This document shows, one piece after another, positions 27,851-36,625 of a DNA stretch of 64,000 nt. The notes under the pieces are model-generated. The model was not told the DNA's origin, searched no databases, and worked only from the letters and a program-made list of their open reading frames with translations. The translations under genes and the position numbers were made by a program. The DNA lies in NCBI RefSeq assembly GCF_000332195.1, contig NZ_KB235922.1, positions 3,383,322 through 3,447,321 of the forward strand. The letters are read 5' to 3'. This DNA comes from Pleurocapsa sp. PCC 7319. Lineage in GTDB: Bacteria; Cyanobacteriota; Cyanobacteriia; Cyanobacteriales; Xenococcaceae. The stretch's first letter is position 1. Every line of letters starts with the position of its first letter.

Positions 27851-29002
27851 ATGAACAAGAAAGTTACCACCACATCAAGTAAAACCAAAACAACATATAC
27901 TCCTTTGACAATCGCTCCAGCCAGAGTACTGCGCGGCGATAATTGTTTAGCAAGTTCCGGTGAGGCGATCGCCAAATTAGGTATTCGTCCCTTAGTTGTG
28001 GGCGGGAATCAAACTTTAGCCTTAATCAAGCCGATTATTGAGCCGGTTTTGAAAACGGCAAAACTAGTCAGTCAGTTTGCTAGCTATGCCCCCGATTGTG
28101 CTGAATCTTCCTTATTGAAGCTTAAGGATCAAGTTCAAGAGCATCAAGCAGATCTGATCATTGGTGTTGGTGGTGGTAAAGCTTTAGATACAGCCAAATT
28201 AATTGCTCATCAGTGTGAGTTACCCATAGTTACTATTCCTACCTCTGGAGCTACCTGTGCTGCCTGGACAGCTTTGTCGAATATTTATTCTGAGGCGGGA
28301 GCTTTTCAGTATGATGTTACTCTCAGTCGTTGTCCCGAGCTCTTAATTCTCGATTATGGTTTGGTGCGTACTGCTCCCCAACGAACTTTAGTCGCCGGAA
28401 TTGGGGATGCGATCGCCAAATGGTACGAGGCTTCTGTCAGTAGCGGTAATTCGACTGCGACTCTTTTGATCTCGGCAGTGCAACAAGCAAGGATCCTGCG
28501 GGATATCTTGTTTCAAAAATCAGCGATCGCTCTCAAGAATCCCGATAGCGATGAATGGCGTGAAGTTGTTGATGCGACCATATTATTAGCTGGAGTAATT
28601 GGCGGTATTGGCGGTGCTGATTGTCGTACTGTGGCAGCTCATGCAGTGCATAATGGCTTGACTCATATTTTGGAAGCCCATGACGTATTCCACGGTGAAA
28701 AAGTAGCTTATGGCATTTTAGTCCAATTACGCCTAGAAGAAATGGTTCAAGGAAATCAATTAGCGGCATCCGCCAGACTACAATTATTAAAGTTTTATAC
28801 TGAAATTGGTTTACCTAAAACATTAGAAGATTTAGGTTTAGAAAATATTAGTTTAGCCCAACTACGGAATGCTGCGATAGTTGCTACCCAAACTCAATCT
28901 GATATATATAGATTACCTTTCAAAGTATCTTCAGAACAGTTAATGGCGGCCATGGTTTCTACTGTAGTTGAAACAGTAAAAAATTCACATATTACTAATT
29001 AA
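27851..29002 (+). CDS. iron-containing alcohol dehydrogenase family (glycerol-dehydrogenase-like)
   Basis: 383 residues. N-terminal Rossmann-like part with LIIGVGGGKALDTAKL (the GGG-D/S motif binding the nucleotide) and IVTIPTSGATCAAWTA. C-terminal helical part with metal-binding-type residues (GIGDAIAKWYEA; HAVHNGLTHILEAHDVFHGEKVAYG). Typical of the GldA group, oxidising small polyols or reducing aldehydes. Substrate unknown. Starts ATG 27851. Confidence 0.88.
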   Translation: MNKKVTTTSSKTKTTYTPLTIAPARVLRGDNCLASSGEAIAKLGIRPLVVGGNQTLALIKPIIEPVLKTAKLVSQFASYAPDCAESSLLKLKDQVQEHQADLIIGVGGGKALDTAKLIAHQCELPIVTIPTSGATCAAWTALSNIYSEAGAFQYDVTLSRCPELLILDYGLVRTAPQRTLVAGIGDAIAKWYEASVSSGNSTATLLISAVQQARILRDILFQKSAIALKNPDSDEWREVVDATILLAGVIGGIGGADCRTVAAHAVHNGLTHILEAHDVFHGEKVAYGILVQLRLEEMVQGNQLAASARLQLLKFYTEIGLPKTLEDLGLENISLAQLRNAAIVATQTQSDIYRLPFKVSSEQLMAAMVSTVVETVKNSHITN

Positions 29003-29441
29003 ATACGAAGAAACAGTTTTACGGCTTATTATTATTCAAAAACATGAATAATCAACGGAATCTGATGACTATTTAAAACTAGTAGTTATTAGATTTCTTT
29101 TTACTTTGTATATCCCCCAAAAGTTTCTGTATAAATAGTTTTAAGATTCTTTGATATTAAAAAGACGTAATTATCAAATTTTCGTGAGCTGGAATTTATA
29201 ACCTGAATCTTACAAAACAAGAAAATTAATTATCTTTTACAACAATTTATTCATAAGACAACTATATTTGATTGACTTGTATGGGGAATAGTTTTATGTT
29301 TTTGATAATATCTGTGAAATTTATCAAGTGTAGGTATTTCTAATATTCTAGAATACTTAAAACAAGATAACTCTTCCTTATATCTTTTCTATCTGCCTTA
29401 TATAATAAACGCCAAATAATCAGATATTATTTAGACCTGAA
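29003..29441. other. intergenic region, no gene seen
   Basis: 439 AT-rich bases between the Fe-ADH and the large PstS-like gene. One small hairpin, ATTATTCA-AAAACA-TGAATAAT, is near 29030-29051, without a T-run. The rest is likely the promoter and leader of the downstream gene; no convincing binding site was identified. Confidence 0.4.
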
Positions 29442-32400
29442 ATGTTACATAAACAACCTAATTCTGTAATTACATTAACAATACTACTAGCATTAGTTGG
29501 AGTATCAAGACCAGCTAAGGCTTTTCTAATAGCTCAGTCTGATTCAAACCTAACAACCTTTACTGTTCCTGAACAGCTTCCTGAAAATGCCAAAGTACAG
29601 ATAGCCGCTTCAAACAGTACTAGTAGCATTAACCAAAGCTTAACAAAAAGTTTTATCGAGAAATTTCCTCAAGCACAAATTAATATTGAAACCCAAGAAG
29701 CGGCAGCCGCTTTAAAATCCTTGTCATCAGGAACAGCTGATCTTGTGGCAATTGGTCGTTCTTTAACCGCAGCTGAAAAAGCTCAGGGATTCGTAGAAGT
29801 TCCGATCAGTCGAGAGAAAATTGCGATCGTAGTCTCAAAAGACAGTGACTATGATGGAGCTAGTTTGAGTATCTCTCAGTTGGCTCAAATATTTAAAGGT
29901 GAAATCAAAAATTGGTCTGAATTAGGCGGTTCTCCAGGACAGATTCAGGTAATCGATTTACCTGATACCAATGACACTAGACAGGCTTTTCCCAGCTATC
30001 CAGTTTTTCAAGCTGAAGAATTTTCTACAGGATCTAATGCCGTTCAATTAGAGCAGAATAGCATTGAGGAAATGATTGCTCAACTGGGAGAACAAGGTAT
30101 TGGCTATGCCGTTGCTAGTGATGTTATTAACAGAGATGATGTCAAAGTAATCGCTCTACATCAAACTCAGCCTGATGATCCGAAATATCCTTTCTCTCAA
30201 CCTGTCAACCTAATATATAAAGAAACACCCAGCAAAGCTGCTCAAGCATTCTTGGGTTTTGCAACTACAGATGCTGGACAACAAATAATTGATAACCGAG
30301 TCGGCTCCTTTTCAACTGCTGCTGCGAAAACAATAGCAGACTCTAATCTAAAAAATAAATCATTAGAGGGAGATTCTAAAATTGCATCTCCGTCTGAAGC
30401 AGAGGTCGACTCTATTACCGAAGATGATGCAAATGTAGCAGAGGAAGACATAGCAGAAAGTGGGGAGCTGAACCCCGATATAGCCGGAAGCGGTGAGCTG
30501 AACCCCGACATTGCAGGAAGCGGTGAGCTGAATCCCGATGTGGCAGAAAGTGGGGAGCTGAACCCCGATATAGCCGGAAGCGGTGAGCTGAACCCCGATA
30601 TAGCCGGAAGTGGTGAGCCTAATCCCGACATAGCAGAAAGCGGTCAAGCAAATTCTAAAACTGATTTAGAAGAACAGGACAGTGTAGCCACTGCAGATAC
30701 CAATTCTGCCACCATAGATGAGGCAGCCATAGCAAATGCTGATTTAGACGGCAATGCTCAAGCAAATCCTGAAACTGATTCAGAAGAACAGGACAGTGTA
30801 GCCACTGCAGATACCAATTCTGCCACCATAGATGAGGCAGCCATAGCAAATGCTGATTTAAACGGCAATGCTCAAGCAAATCCTGAAACTGATTTAGAAG
30901 AACAGGACAGTGTAGCCACTGCCGATGTAAAACCTGATAGCGAAGCTAACTCGATCGCCAATGAAACAAATGCTGAAAGTCAAAATACAGCAAATAAGGG
31001 AAAATCATGGTGGTGGTTACTTATACTATTATTACCATTAGCGGCTTTGGCTCTATACCTATTTGGACGTAAAGAGAAAAGCGACCAAGAACCTGCTGTT
31101 AGTAGTTTTCTAGATCCCAACGCACCTCAAGGAGAAGGAAACTTTCCCGTCGCGCCAACAGATAATTTGTCTTCTGGAAGCTCAACTATCTCGAGTGATC
31201 ATGGCAGTGTTGCTTCTGAAACTGTTGGCAATGCGTCCAAAGTTGGTGGTGCGACCCTGGCGACAGGTGGTGCTGCAATAGCTGGCAGTGCAGCAGCAGC
31301 AAGTAATCTGGTAGGTAGTCAAACAAGAGCTGAAGAAGATGTTGATCTCGATCAGATCGTATTAGATGAAGAATCTAACAATATCGATCTCGAAGCTGAA
31401 GCAAATGCTGACACAGACGCAAATTTAGACCTTGAAGATCCTGTCGTTGAAATACCTTCTAATCCAGTCAATGAATTTACAGATCAAAAAACCAAATTAC
31501 AAGTTACTGACCAACCTACAAAACTACAATTCAATGAAGAGGATGAAACTGATAATGTTGCTTCTAGTTTACTAGATGATGTAATTCAGACGGAAGATGT
31601 CGCTTTATCGGACGAAGCTGGAGCATCAGGTTTCTTCACAGATAGTGAATATTCTGACACGGAAACGGCAGAAACTGCTAATACCAGTGATGATGTGACC
31701 AGTGCCCAACCAAGTGATGTTTCAGAACAACCAACAATCTTACAGACAGATGAGATCGATCAAGTTAATGTCCTAGATCAAAGTTTTAATGAGCCAACTA
31801 CAGAGGTTAATCGCCTTAACGCAGAAGCTGACTCCATAGAAGATATTACTACTTCCGAGGTAGATTTATCTCTGGACGAAGAGAGTACCGATAATACTCC
31901 TGGCTTTATAGATCGAGTTTCTTCAGCCGGAGATGCGGCGATCGCTGGAGGTGGAGCTGCATTAGGAGGTGCTGCAGCAGCGGCATCAGGCTTCTTCACC
32001 AACCAAGATACAGAACAAACCACTGAACTTCAAGAAAATGAGCTTGAGTTCTCATCGGAAGAGACCACTAGCAACGACTTTGCCGATAATATTGTTGCTG
32101 ATGCGGAAACTAGCCCTTTAAATTTGGAGACCAATGATGAATTAGCCTCTGAAGAAACTGAGTTTTCCTTGGAGACACCAGATATTAATCTTGTGTCAGA
32201 CTCTGTAGAGGAGATTGCTAGCCCTGAGGTAGATTTCTTCCTGGATGAAGATGAAGATGAAGATAGTACTGATAATGCTCCTGGCTTTGTAGATCGAGTT
32301 TCTTCAGCAGAAGATACGGCGATCGCCGGAGGGGCGGCAGCAGCATCAGGCTTCTTCACCAACCAAGATACAGAACAAACCACTGAGCTTCAAGAAAATG

Positions 32401-33305
32401 AGCTTGAGCTCTCATTGGAAGAGACGACTAGCAACGACTTTGCCGATAATATTGTTGCTGATGCGGAAACTAGCCCTTTCAACTTGGAGACCAATGATGA
32501 ATTAGCTGCGGAAGGGACTAATTTATCAGCTGAGACACCAGATATTACTTCAGGCTCTATAGACGGTGTTGATACCTTCGATATGGAGCTCTCGACTGCT
32601 GAAGATATCATTGAGCTCCAGGATTTGGATGATACGGAACTTACACTCGAAGAAATAACCAGCAATGAGTTCGCCAGTGATGTTGAAACTACTCCTAGTA
32701 ACTTGAATACAAGCTTAGATGAAATAGCTTTTGATGATGTTGATAACTCAGAAGATCTTAATTTTGACGAAATCACCTTTGAAGATAGTGATGACTCCAT
32801 AAATGCCAGTCTCGAAGAACTAACTTTTGATAATATTAATAATTTAAATATTGATAACTCAGAAGATCTTGATTTAGAGGAAATTACCTTTGATGATGAT
32901 AATTCAATTGACGAGTTTCTCAATGACACGAGCACAGTCAGCGACGATCAAGAGATAAGTTTAGACGATCTTGGTTTCAATGAGATAAATGACAGCTCAA
33001 CATCAGATTTAGCAAATAGTAATATAACGCCAAGTAGTGATTTATTTGACGATCAAGCTGATGATGCAAATGACATTAGTGATATTTCTCAGTGGTTAGA
33101 TAACCTCGAAACACCTGACAATAATGCGGACAATATTTCTGAGTGGTTAGATCAACTAGCGATAAATACTACAGACAATAACTTGGAACAAGAGAATCCG
33201 AATAACGAAAATGAGCTGAAATCGAAAGATGACGCAGAAGATATTTCATTTCAATTCTTAGAGGATCTTTTAGAAAGAGATTCTAATACAAACCAAGATA
33301 ATTGA
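29442..33305 (+). CDS. PstS-like substrate-binding domain fused to a long acidic repeat region
   Basis: 1287 residues. Signal peptide (TLTILLALVGVSRPAKAFLIAQ). Residues about 40-285 are a type-2 periplasmic-binding domain of the PstS kind (QIAASNSTSSIN, TADLVAIGRSLT, ISQLAQIFKGEIKNWSELGG, GSNAVQLEQN). A repeat region follows: decapeptides of type AGSGELNPDI, then 38-residue repeats. One transmembrane helix (WWWLLILLLPLAALALYLFG, about 525-545) leads to some 740 Asp/Glu-rich residues, including a 120-residue repeat. Topology implies a periplasmic sensor and a very acidic cytoplasmic tail. I recall cyanobacterial relatives with the same PstS head. Ligand unproven; phosphate or another oxyanion possible. 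Confidence 0.75.
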   Translation: MLHKQPNSVITLTILLALVGVSRPAKAFLIAQSDSNLTTFTVPEQLPENAKVQIAASNSTSSINQSLTKSFIEKFPQAQINIETQEAAAALKSLSSGTADLVAIGRSLTAAEKAQGFVEVPISREKIAIVVSKDSDYDGASLSISQLAQIFKGEIKNWSELGGSPGQIQVIDLPDTNDTRQAFPSYPVFQAEEFSTGSNAVQLEQNSIEEMIAQLGEQGIGYAVASDVINRDDVKVIALHQTQPDDPKYPFSQPVNLIYKETPSKAAQAFLGFATTDAGQQIIDNRVGSFSTAAAKTIADSNLKNKSLEGDSKIASPSEAEVDSITEDDANVAEEDIAESGELNPDIAGSGELNPDIAGSGELNPDVAESGELNPDIAGSGELNPDIAGSGEPNPDIAESGQANSKTDLEEQDSVATADTNSATIDEAAIANADLDGNAQANPETDSEEQDSVATADTNSATIDEAAIANADLNGNAQANPETDLEEQDSVATADVKPDSEANSIANETNAESQNTANKGKSWWWLLILLLPLAALALYLFGRKEKSDQEPAVSSFLDPNAPQGEGNFPVAPTDNLSSGSSTISSDHGSVASETVGNASKVGGATLATGGAAIAGSAAAASNLVGSQTRAEEDVDLDQIVLDEESNNIDLEAEANADTDANLDLEDPVVEIPSNPVNEFTDQKTKLQVTDQPTKLQFNEEDETDNVASSLLDDVIQTEDVALSDEAGASGFFTDSEYSDTETAETANTSDDVTSAQPSDVSEQPTILQTDEIDQVNVLDQSFNEPTTEVNRLNAEADSIEDITTSEVDLSLDEESTDNTPGFIDRVSSAGDAAIAGGGAALGGAAAAASGFFTNQDTEQTTELQENELEFSSEETTSNDFADNIVADAETSPLNLETNDELASEETEFSLETPDINLVSDSVEEIASPEVDFFLDEDEDEDSTDNAPGFVDRVSSAEDTAIAGGAAAASGFFTNQDTEQTTELQENELELSLEETTSNDFADNIVADAETSPFNLETNDELAAEGTNLSAETPDITSGSIDGVDTFDMELSTAEDIIELQDLDDTELTLEEITSNEFASDVETTPSNLNTSLDEIAFDDVDNSEDLNFDEITFEDSDDSINASLEELTFDNINNLNIDNSEDLDLEEITFDDDNSIDEFLNDTSTVSDDQEISLDDLGFNEINDSSTSDLANSNITPSSDLFDDQADDANDISDISQWLDNLETPDNNADNISEWLDQLAINTTDNNLEQENPNNENELKSKDDAEDISFQFLEDLLERDSNTNQDN
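30453..30927 (+). repeat. in-frame coding repeats of 30 bp and 114 bp
   Basis: Six full 30-bp units starting at 30453 encode A(E/G)SGELNPD(I/V), with a seventh partial. From about 30670, two full and one partial 114-bp units encode EEQDSVATADTNSATIDEAA and onward. Near-identical third positions point to recent duplication. A further pair of 360-bp spaced copies begins at about 31991 and 32351. Confidence 0.9.
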
Positions 33306-33366
33306 GCCAAAACTCTCGTAGATGATTATTGTTTAGACATTATCCGGAAAATAAAGTCTAGGCTCT

Positions 33367-33403
33367 AATCCCTGAACTCAAAAAGTCTGTTCAGGGATTT
33401 TTT
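33367..33403 (+). terminator. rho-independent terminator of the PstS-like gene
   Basis: AATCCCTGAAC (33367-33377) pairs perfectly with GTTCAGGGATT (33389-33399) and is followed by T residues. It separates this gene from the convergent GTPase gene. Confidence 0.88.
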
Positions 33404-33438
33404 ACTTGCTATTAGTTTAATTGGTTCATTTTTATTGT

Positions 33439-33966
33439 TCAGGAGCGAGCTAAAATGCTATGAGATAATTCGTAGAAAATTTCGTTGACTTTTGCTCCAG
33501 TTTTGGCAGAAGTAGGGTATGCTTGAACTACTTGAGTGGAATGATGAGCTCCATACAGTTCCATCAATTTAGCTAATTTTTCTTGAGGAATTAAATCAGC
33601 TTTATTTAAAGCAATAATTACTGAACTTTGAGGATTTATTTCAAGGAAAAAGTCTATATGATGACTTAAGTTATTAAGAGTTTTAGAACGAGTAAGATCG
33701 GCAACAATAATCGAACCACTAGCTCCTTTAAGATAAGTTGGAGTAATTGATTTAAATCTAGTATGACCTTCGAGATCCCAGATCAGAAGATTAACTTGAT
33801 GAGTGTCTAAATCTGTTTTGAGCTTTAGAGATTTACGTGATATTTTGACACCTACGGTAGACAAATATTGCTCACTAAACATATTTTCCACAAAACGTCT
33901 GATGAGACTTGTTTTTCCAACGCTGAAATCACCTAATAAACAGATTTTTTTGGTAATTGCTGACAT
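33439..33966 (-). CDS. Ras/Rab-like small GTPase
   Basis: 175 residues, one G domain with no membrane tail. G1 GDFSVGKTS (12-20), G2 T37 in STVGV, G3 D64-L-E-G67-H68, G4 NKAD (121-124), G5 SAK (153-155). The residue equal to Ras Gln61 is His68, as in translation factors, which suggests altered or GAP-dependent hydrolysis. The gene for a membrane protein with a Roadblock-like domain ends 16 nt upstream, so the two form an operon and probably a GTPase-regulator pair (inference from MglA/MglB precedent). Confidence 0.87.
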   Translation of the reverse strand: MSAITKKICLLGDFSVGKTSLIRRFVENMFSEQYLSTVGVKISRKSLKLKTDLDTHQVNLLIWDLEGHTRFKSITPTYLKGASGSIIVADLTRSKTLNNLSHHIDFFLEINPQSSVIIALNKADLIPQEKLAKLMELYGAHHSTQVVQAYPTSAKTGAKVNEIFYELSHSILARS

Positions 33967-33981
33967 AAGTTGAGTTCATTC

Positions 33982-36255
33982 TTATTTGTGCTGATTCTTG
34001 GGAATGAATGGTTCAAAGCTAACATATCGATTTAACCAAGTTGATTGATGATTTTTATCTTGATTAAGCAGCTGTTTACTACAGCTCATTATTAATCTGC
34101 TTGGCTCAATTCCCTCAGCTACCAATGCCGTTAGAACATTTTGACAGCGTTTTTGTCCTAGCTTTTGATTAATCTCGATTGAACCTAGACCATCACTATG
34201 AGAAATTAATTTTAGATGTAACTGGGGATACTGGTTTAATAATTGTTTAACGACTTCAATAGTACTAGAATTATCGGCATAATTTAATTTACTGGAACCA
34301 TAATCAAAGTAAATACGCTGGTCGGCAAATGGTAATTCTTGAGCGACATTAACAATTATTTGCTTGATTCCTGGTATTTTTTGAAAAGTCTGATTAATAG
34401 TCTGTAAATCTGATTCGTTTAAGACAAAGCCGTCTATTGTGAGTGTTTTAGGCTGATAATGTGTTTTGATGATCGTTCCTGGTTGTTGCCGATTAAATAG
34501 GTTAGTCAGCCTTTGAACTTCTCCCTTAATGAGAGTAGGATTAACAGGAACATCAACCGTTAAAATTTGATTATCTAGCTGAAGCTCTCTTTGTTGAGCT
34601 ATATCTTGGGTAACTTTAGCTGCTTGATCGCGGAGATATTCACTAGGGACTCTTCCTGAAAGTGTCAATTTACCACGATGTACTTTAGATTCTATGCGAT
34701 AGACAGATAATTCTGGAGCTGCATCTAACTGGTTGGCAGTTATTTGTTCAACATTGCGAGCTACTCGACCACGATATTTAACTATGCCCCAGGGAACAAC
34801 TATAAGAGTGAGAGCGATCGCCAATAACCATAAGAGAATTGGTGAAGAAGAAGAGTTGCTGGACTGATTATCTTCCAACGTAATTAATTCTTCCATCAGA
34901 GGTCTAATTGCTTGGGGAACAGTTGTCACATCTCCCTGATATTTCTCGATCGCATCACCATAGTTGAGCACGATTTTACCGAGAATTTGCCGAATTTTAG
35001 TTCTAAATTGCTTGGAAGGTTCACCTTTAAGTACCACTGCCAGATAGCAATATCCTGCAACTTCAATTGGAATCTGCCAGTCACCATAGTCAATGGTGTC
35101 TAATTCTGAACCAGAAGCAATACAGTCATTGGCAAAACTACGAATAGCCGTCAGCATTCCCGCGACCATATCAGAATCTAAGTGTTGTTCTTCAGGGGGC
35201 TGCACTTCCTGAATAACTAATCCCGAAGCTTTATCAATCAAAAATATAGCTTGCACATGATATCTGATCGATTCTTGGAATATTAATTCAGCTTCGGAAA
35301 CTCCTTGAATTTTGGCTCGAATTTTACGTTTAATTCCTTCCGTACTAAGAGTGTTTTCTACTTTACGGTTTATCTCTTTAACTACTTCTACCATATACTT
35401 GGAAATGGTATTACCAATTACAGGATAAAGCGCATCAACCATGGCATCCCGTTCCAATTCAATCTGATTTTTCATCGCTTTACCCATTTCCGAACCCAAA
35501 GCCTGAGAGATAGCATTTTCATCTAACAGGATTTGCTCTTTAATAGACAAAGCAATTTCTGGAGCGATCGCTTTGGCAATAGCTTTAGGGGAAAGATTAA
35601 TTTCCGTGGTGATAGCATGGGGTAAAATTTTAGCGATCGCTGTCGCCATTTTCTCTGAATCTTCCAAAGAACGTTTTTCAATTAATTGGTCAATTACGGG
35701 AGCAACTGATTGAATTATTGATTCTTCAGAATAATTAATGTTAGATCTAAGTAACTCCACAATCAAGGGAATGAGAGTATTCACCAATTCAACTAAATCT
35801 TCGGGTGAAGCGGGAGGAATTACTGCTTCATTTTCAGGTTGTGGAATAGAACTAACTTTAAATTGATCAGTTTCCAATAATGATCTTTTCTTAGGCTTGA
35901 AGCTCTTGCTTCGGAATGCTTTAGAGTCAATATTCTCTGGCAAAGTAATCTCTGGCCGAGGTTTACTCTGAACCTCAACATTTAAATCAAAGTATCGTAT
36001 ATTTGAATTATTATCTAATTCAGGTTGAACTTTATTCTCAGTCTCTTGCTGAGTCAACTCAAGCTCAACAAAATTTGAAGTTTTAGAAGATGCCTGGGAA
36101 TTATTAACTAAAGTCTCATCTTTTAGAGGCAAATTATCCAGAGATGGATCTAAACTCAAGACAAAATCAAGTAACTCATCGATAGGATCTGAATTTGACT
36201 TTGAACTGGGGGAATGATCAGTTTGAGATGGAAGATTGTCTGGGAAAGAATTCAT
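33982..36255 (-). CDS. transmembrane Roadblock-like / BON / OmpA-like protein
   Basis: 757 residues from ATG 36255, preceded by GGTGGAA (ATG 36270 also possible). Numbering below is from 36270. Acidic disordered start (1-145); a helical region with repeated IxxAIAPEIxLSI-type motifs (160-320); a Roadblock/LC7-like domain (about 330-455: VQAIFLIDKASGLVIQEV, MLTAIRSFANDCIA, YCYLAVVLKGE); one membrane helix (476-496); two BON-like modules (about 515-645, RGKLTLSGRVPSEYLR); an OmpA-like C-terminal domain (FDYGSSKLN ... SHSDGLGS ... QKRCQNVLTALVAEGI). Cytoplasmic N-half, periplasmic C-half. Likely partner of the GTPase encoded next. Confidence 0.72.
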   Translation of the reverse strand: MNSFPDNLPSQTDHSPSSKSNSDPIDELLDFVLSLDPSLDNLPLKDETLVNNSQASSKTSNFVELELTQQETENKVQPELDNNSNIRYFDLNVEVQSKPRPEITLPENIDSKAFRSKSFKPKKRSLLETDQFKVSSIPQPENEAVIPPASPEDLVELVNTLIPLIVELLRSNINYSEESIIQSVAPVIDQLIEKRSLEDSEKMATAIAKILPHAITTEINLSPKAIAKAIAPEIALSIKEQILLDENAISQALGSEMGKAMKNQIELERDAMVDALYPVIGNTISKYMVEVVKEINRKVENTLSTEGIKRKIRAKIQGVSEAELIFQESIRYHVQAIFLIDKASGLVIQEVQPPEEQHLDSDMVAGMLTAIRSFANDCIASGSELDTIDYGDWQIPIEVAGYCYLAVVLKGEPSKQFRTKIRQILGKIVLNYGDAIEKYQGDVTTVPQAIRPLMEELITLEDNQSSNSSSSPILLWLLAIALTLIVVPWGIVKYRGRVARNVEQITANQLDAAPELSVYRIESKVHRGKLTLSGRVPSEYLRDQAAKVTQDIAQQRELQLDNQILTVDVPVNPTLIKGEVQRLTNLFNRQQPGTIIKTHYQPKTLTIDGFVLNESDLQTINQTFQKIPGIKQIIVNVAQELPFADQRIYFDYGSSKLNYADNSSTIEVVKQLLNQYPQLHLKLISHSDGLGSIEINQKLGQKRCQNVLTALVAEGIEPSRLIMSCSKQLLNQDKNHQSTWLNRYVSFEPFIPKNQHK

Positions 36256-36270
36256 AAGCAGTTCCACCAT

Positions 36271-36625
36271 ATATTAAGTGGCATAGACCCAATAATGGCT
36301 ATAAAGAGTAGAAGAATAAAATATGAGAAATCGTATCAGAATAGATAGTTCTCGAAAGTTTGCTTTGCTTTGACGCCAGCATTCTCGTAAGAGTATTGTC
36401 CTTCACTAATCATGTGGTTTTATTGGGAAGGACTATATATGAAGATTGGATTTCATCCGCTCCTAGCAAATTAAATAATTTAAGCTGTAAATACAATATA
36501 TAGATATCGGGAATTAAAAAATAAATAAATATAAATTACAATATCAATCTAATATTATCGAACTTAAAGCTAGTTAAATATAAAGTTACACTAAACTAAA
36601 ATAAATTGAATGTAAAATTCGCCTA
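36271..36625. other. intergenic region, no gene seen
   Basis: 355 AT-rich bases between the Roadblock-like gene's start and the MscS gene's stop, both on the minus strand. No open frame, strong hairpin or repeat is evident. It should contain the promoter of the GTPase operon. Confidence 0.4.

Noticed and set aside
30453-30656. Regular 30-bp repeats resembling a CRISPR array
   Set aside because: Units are contiguous without spacers, stay in frame and encode AGSGELNPDI decapeptides in a long gene; no cas gene is nearby.
31778-32935. Long Ser-rich open frames on the minus strand (and 30242-30879)
   Set aside because: They are shadows of the acidic repeat gene: GAA/GAT codons read as TTC/ATC and TCx in reverse. 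No start signals or family similarity.
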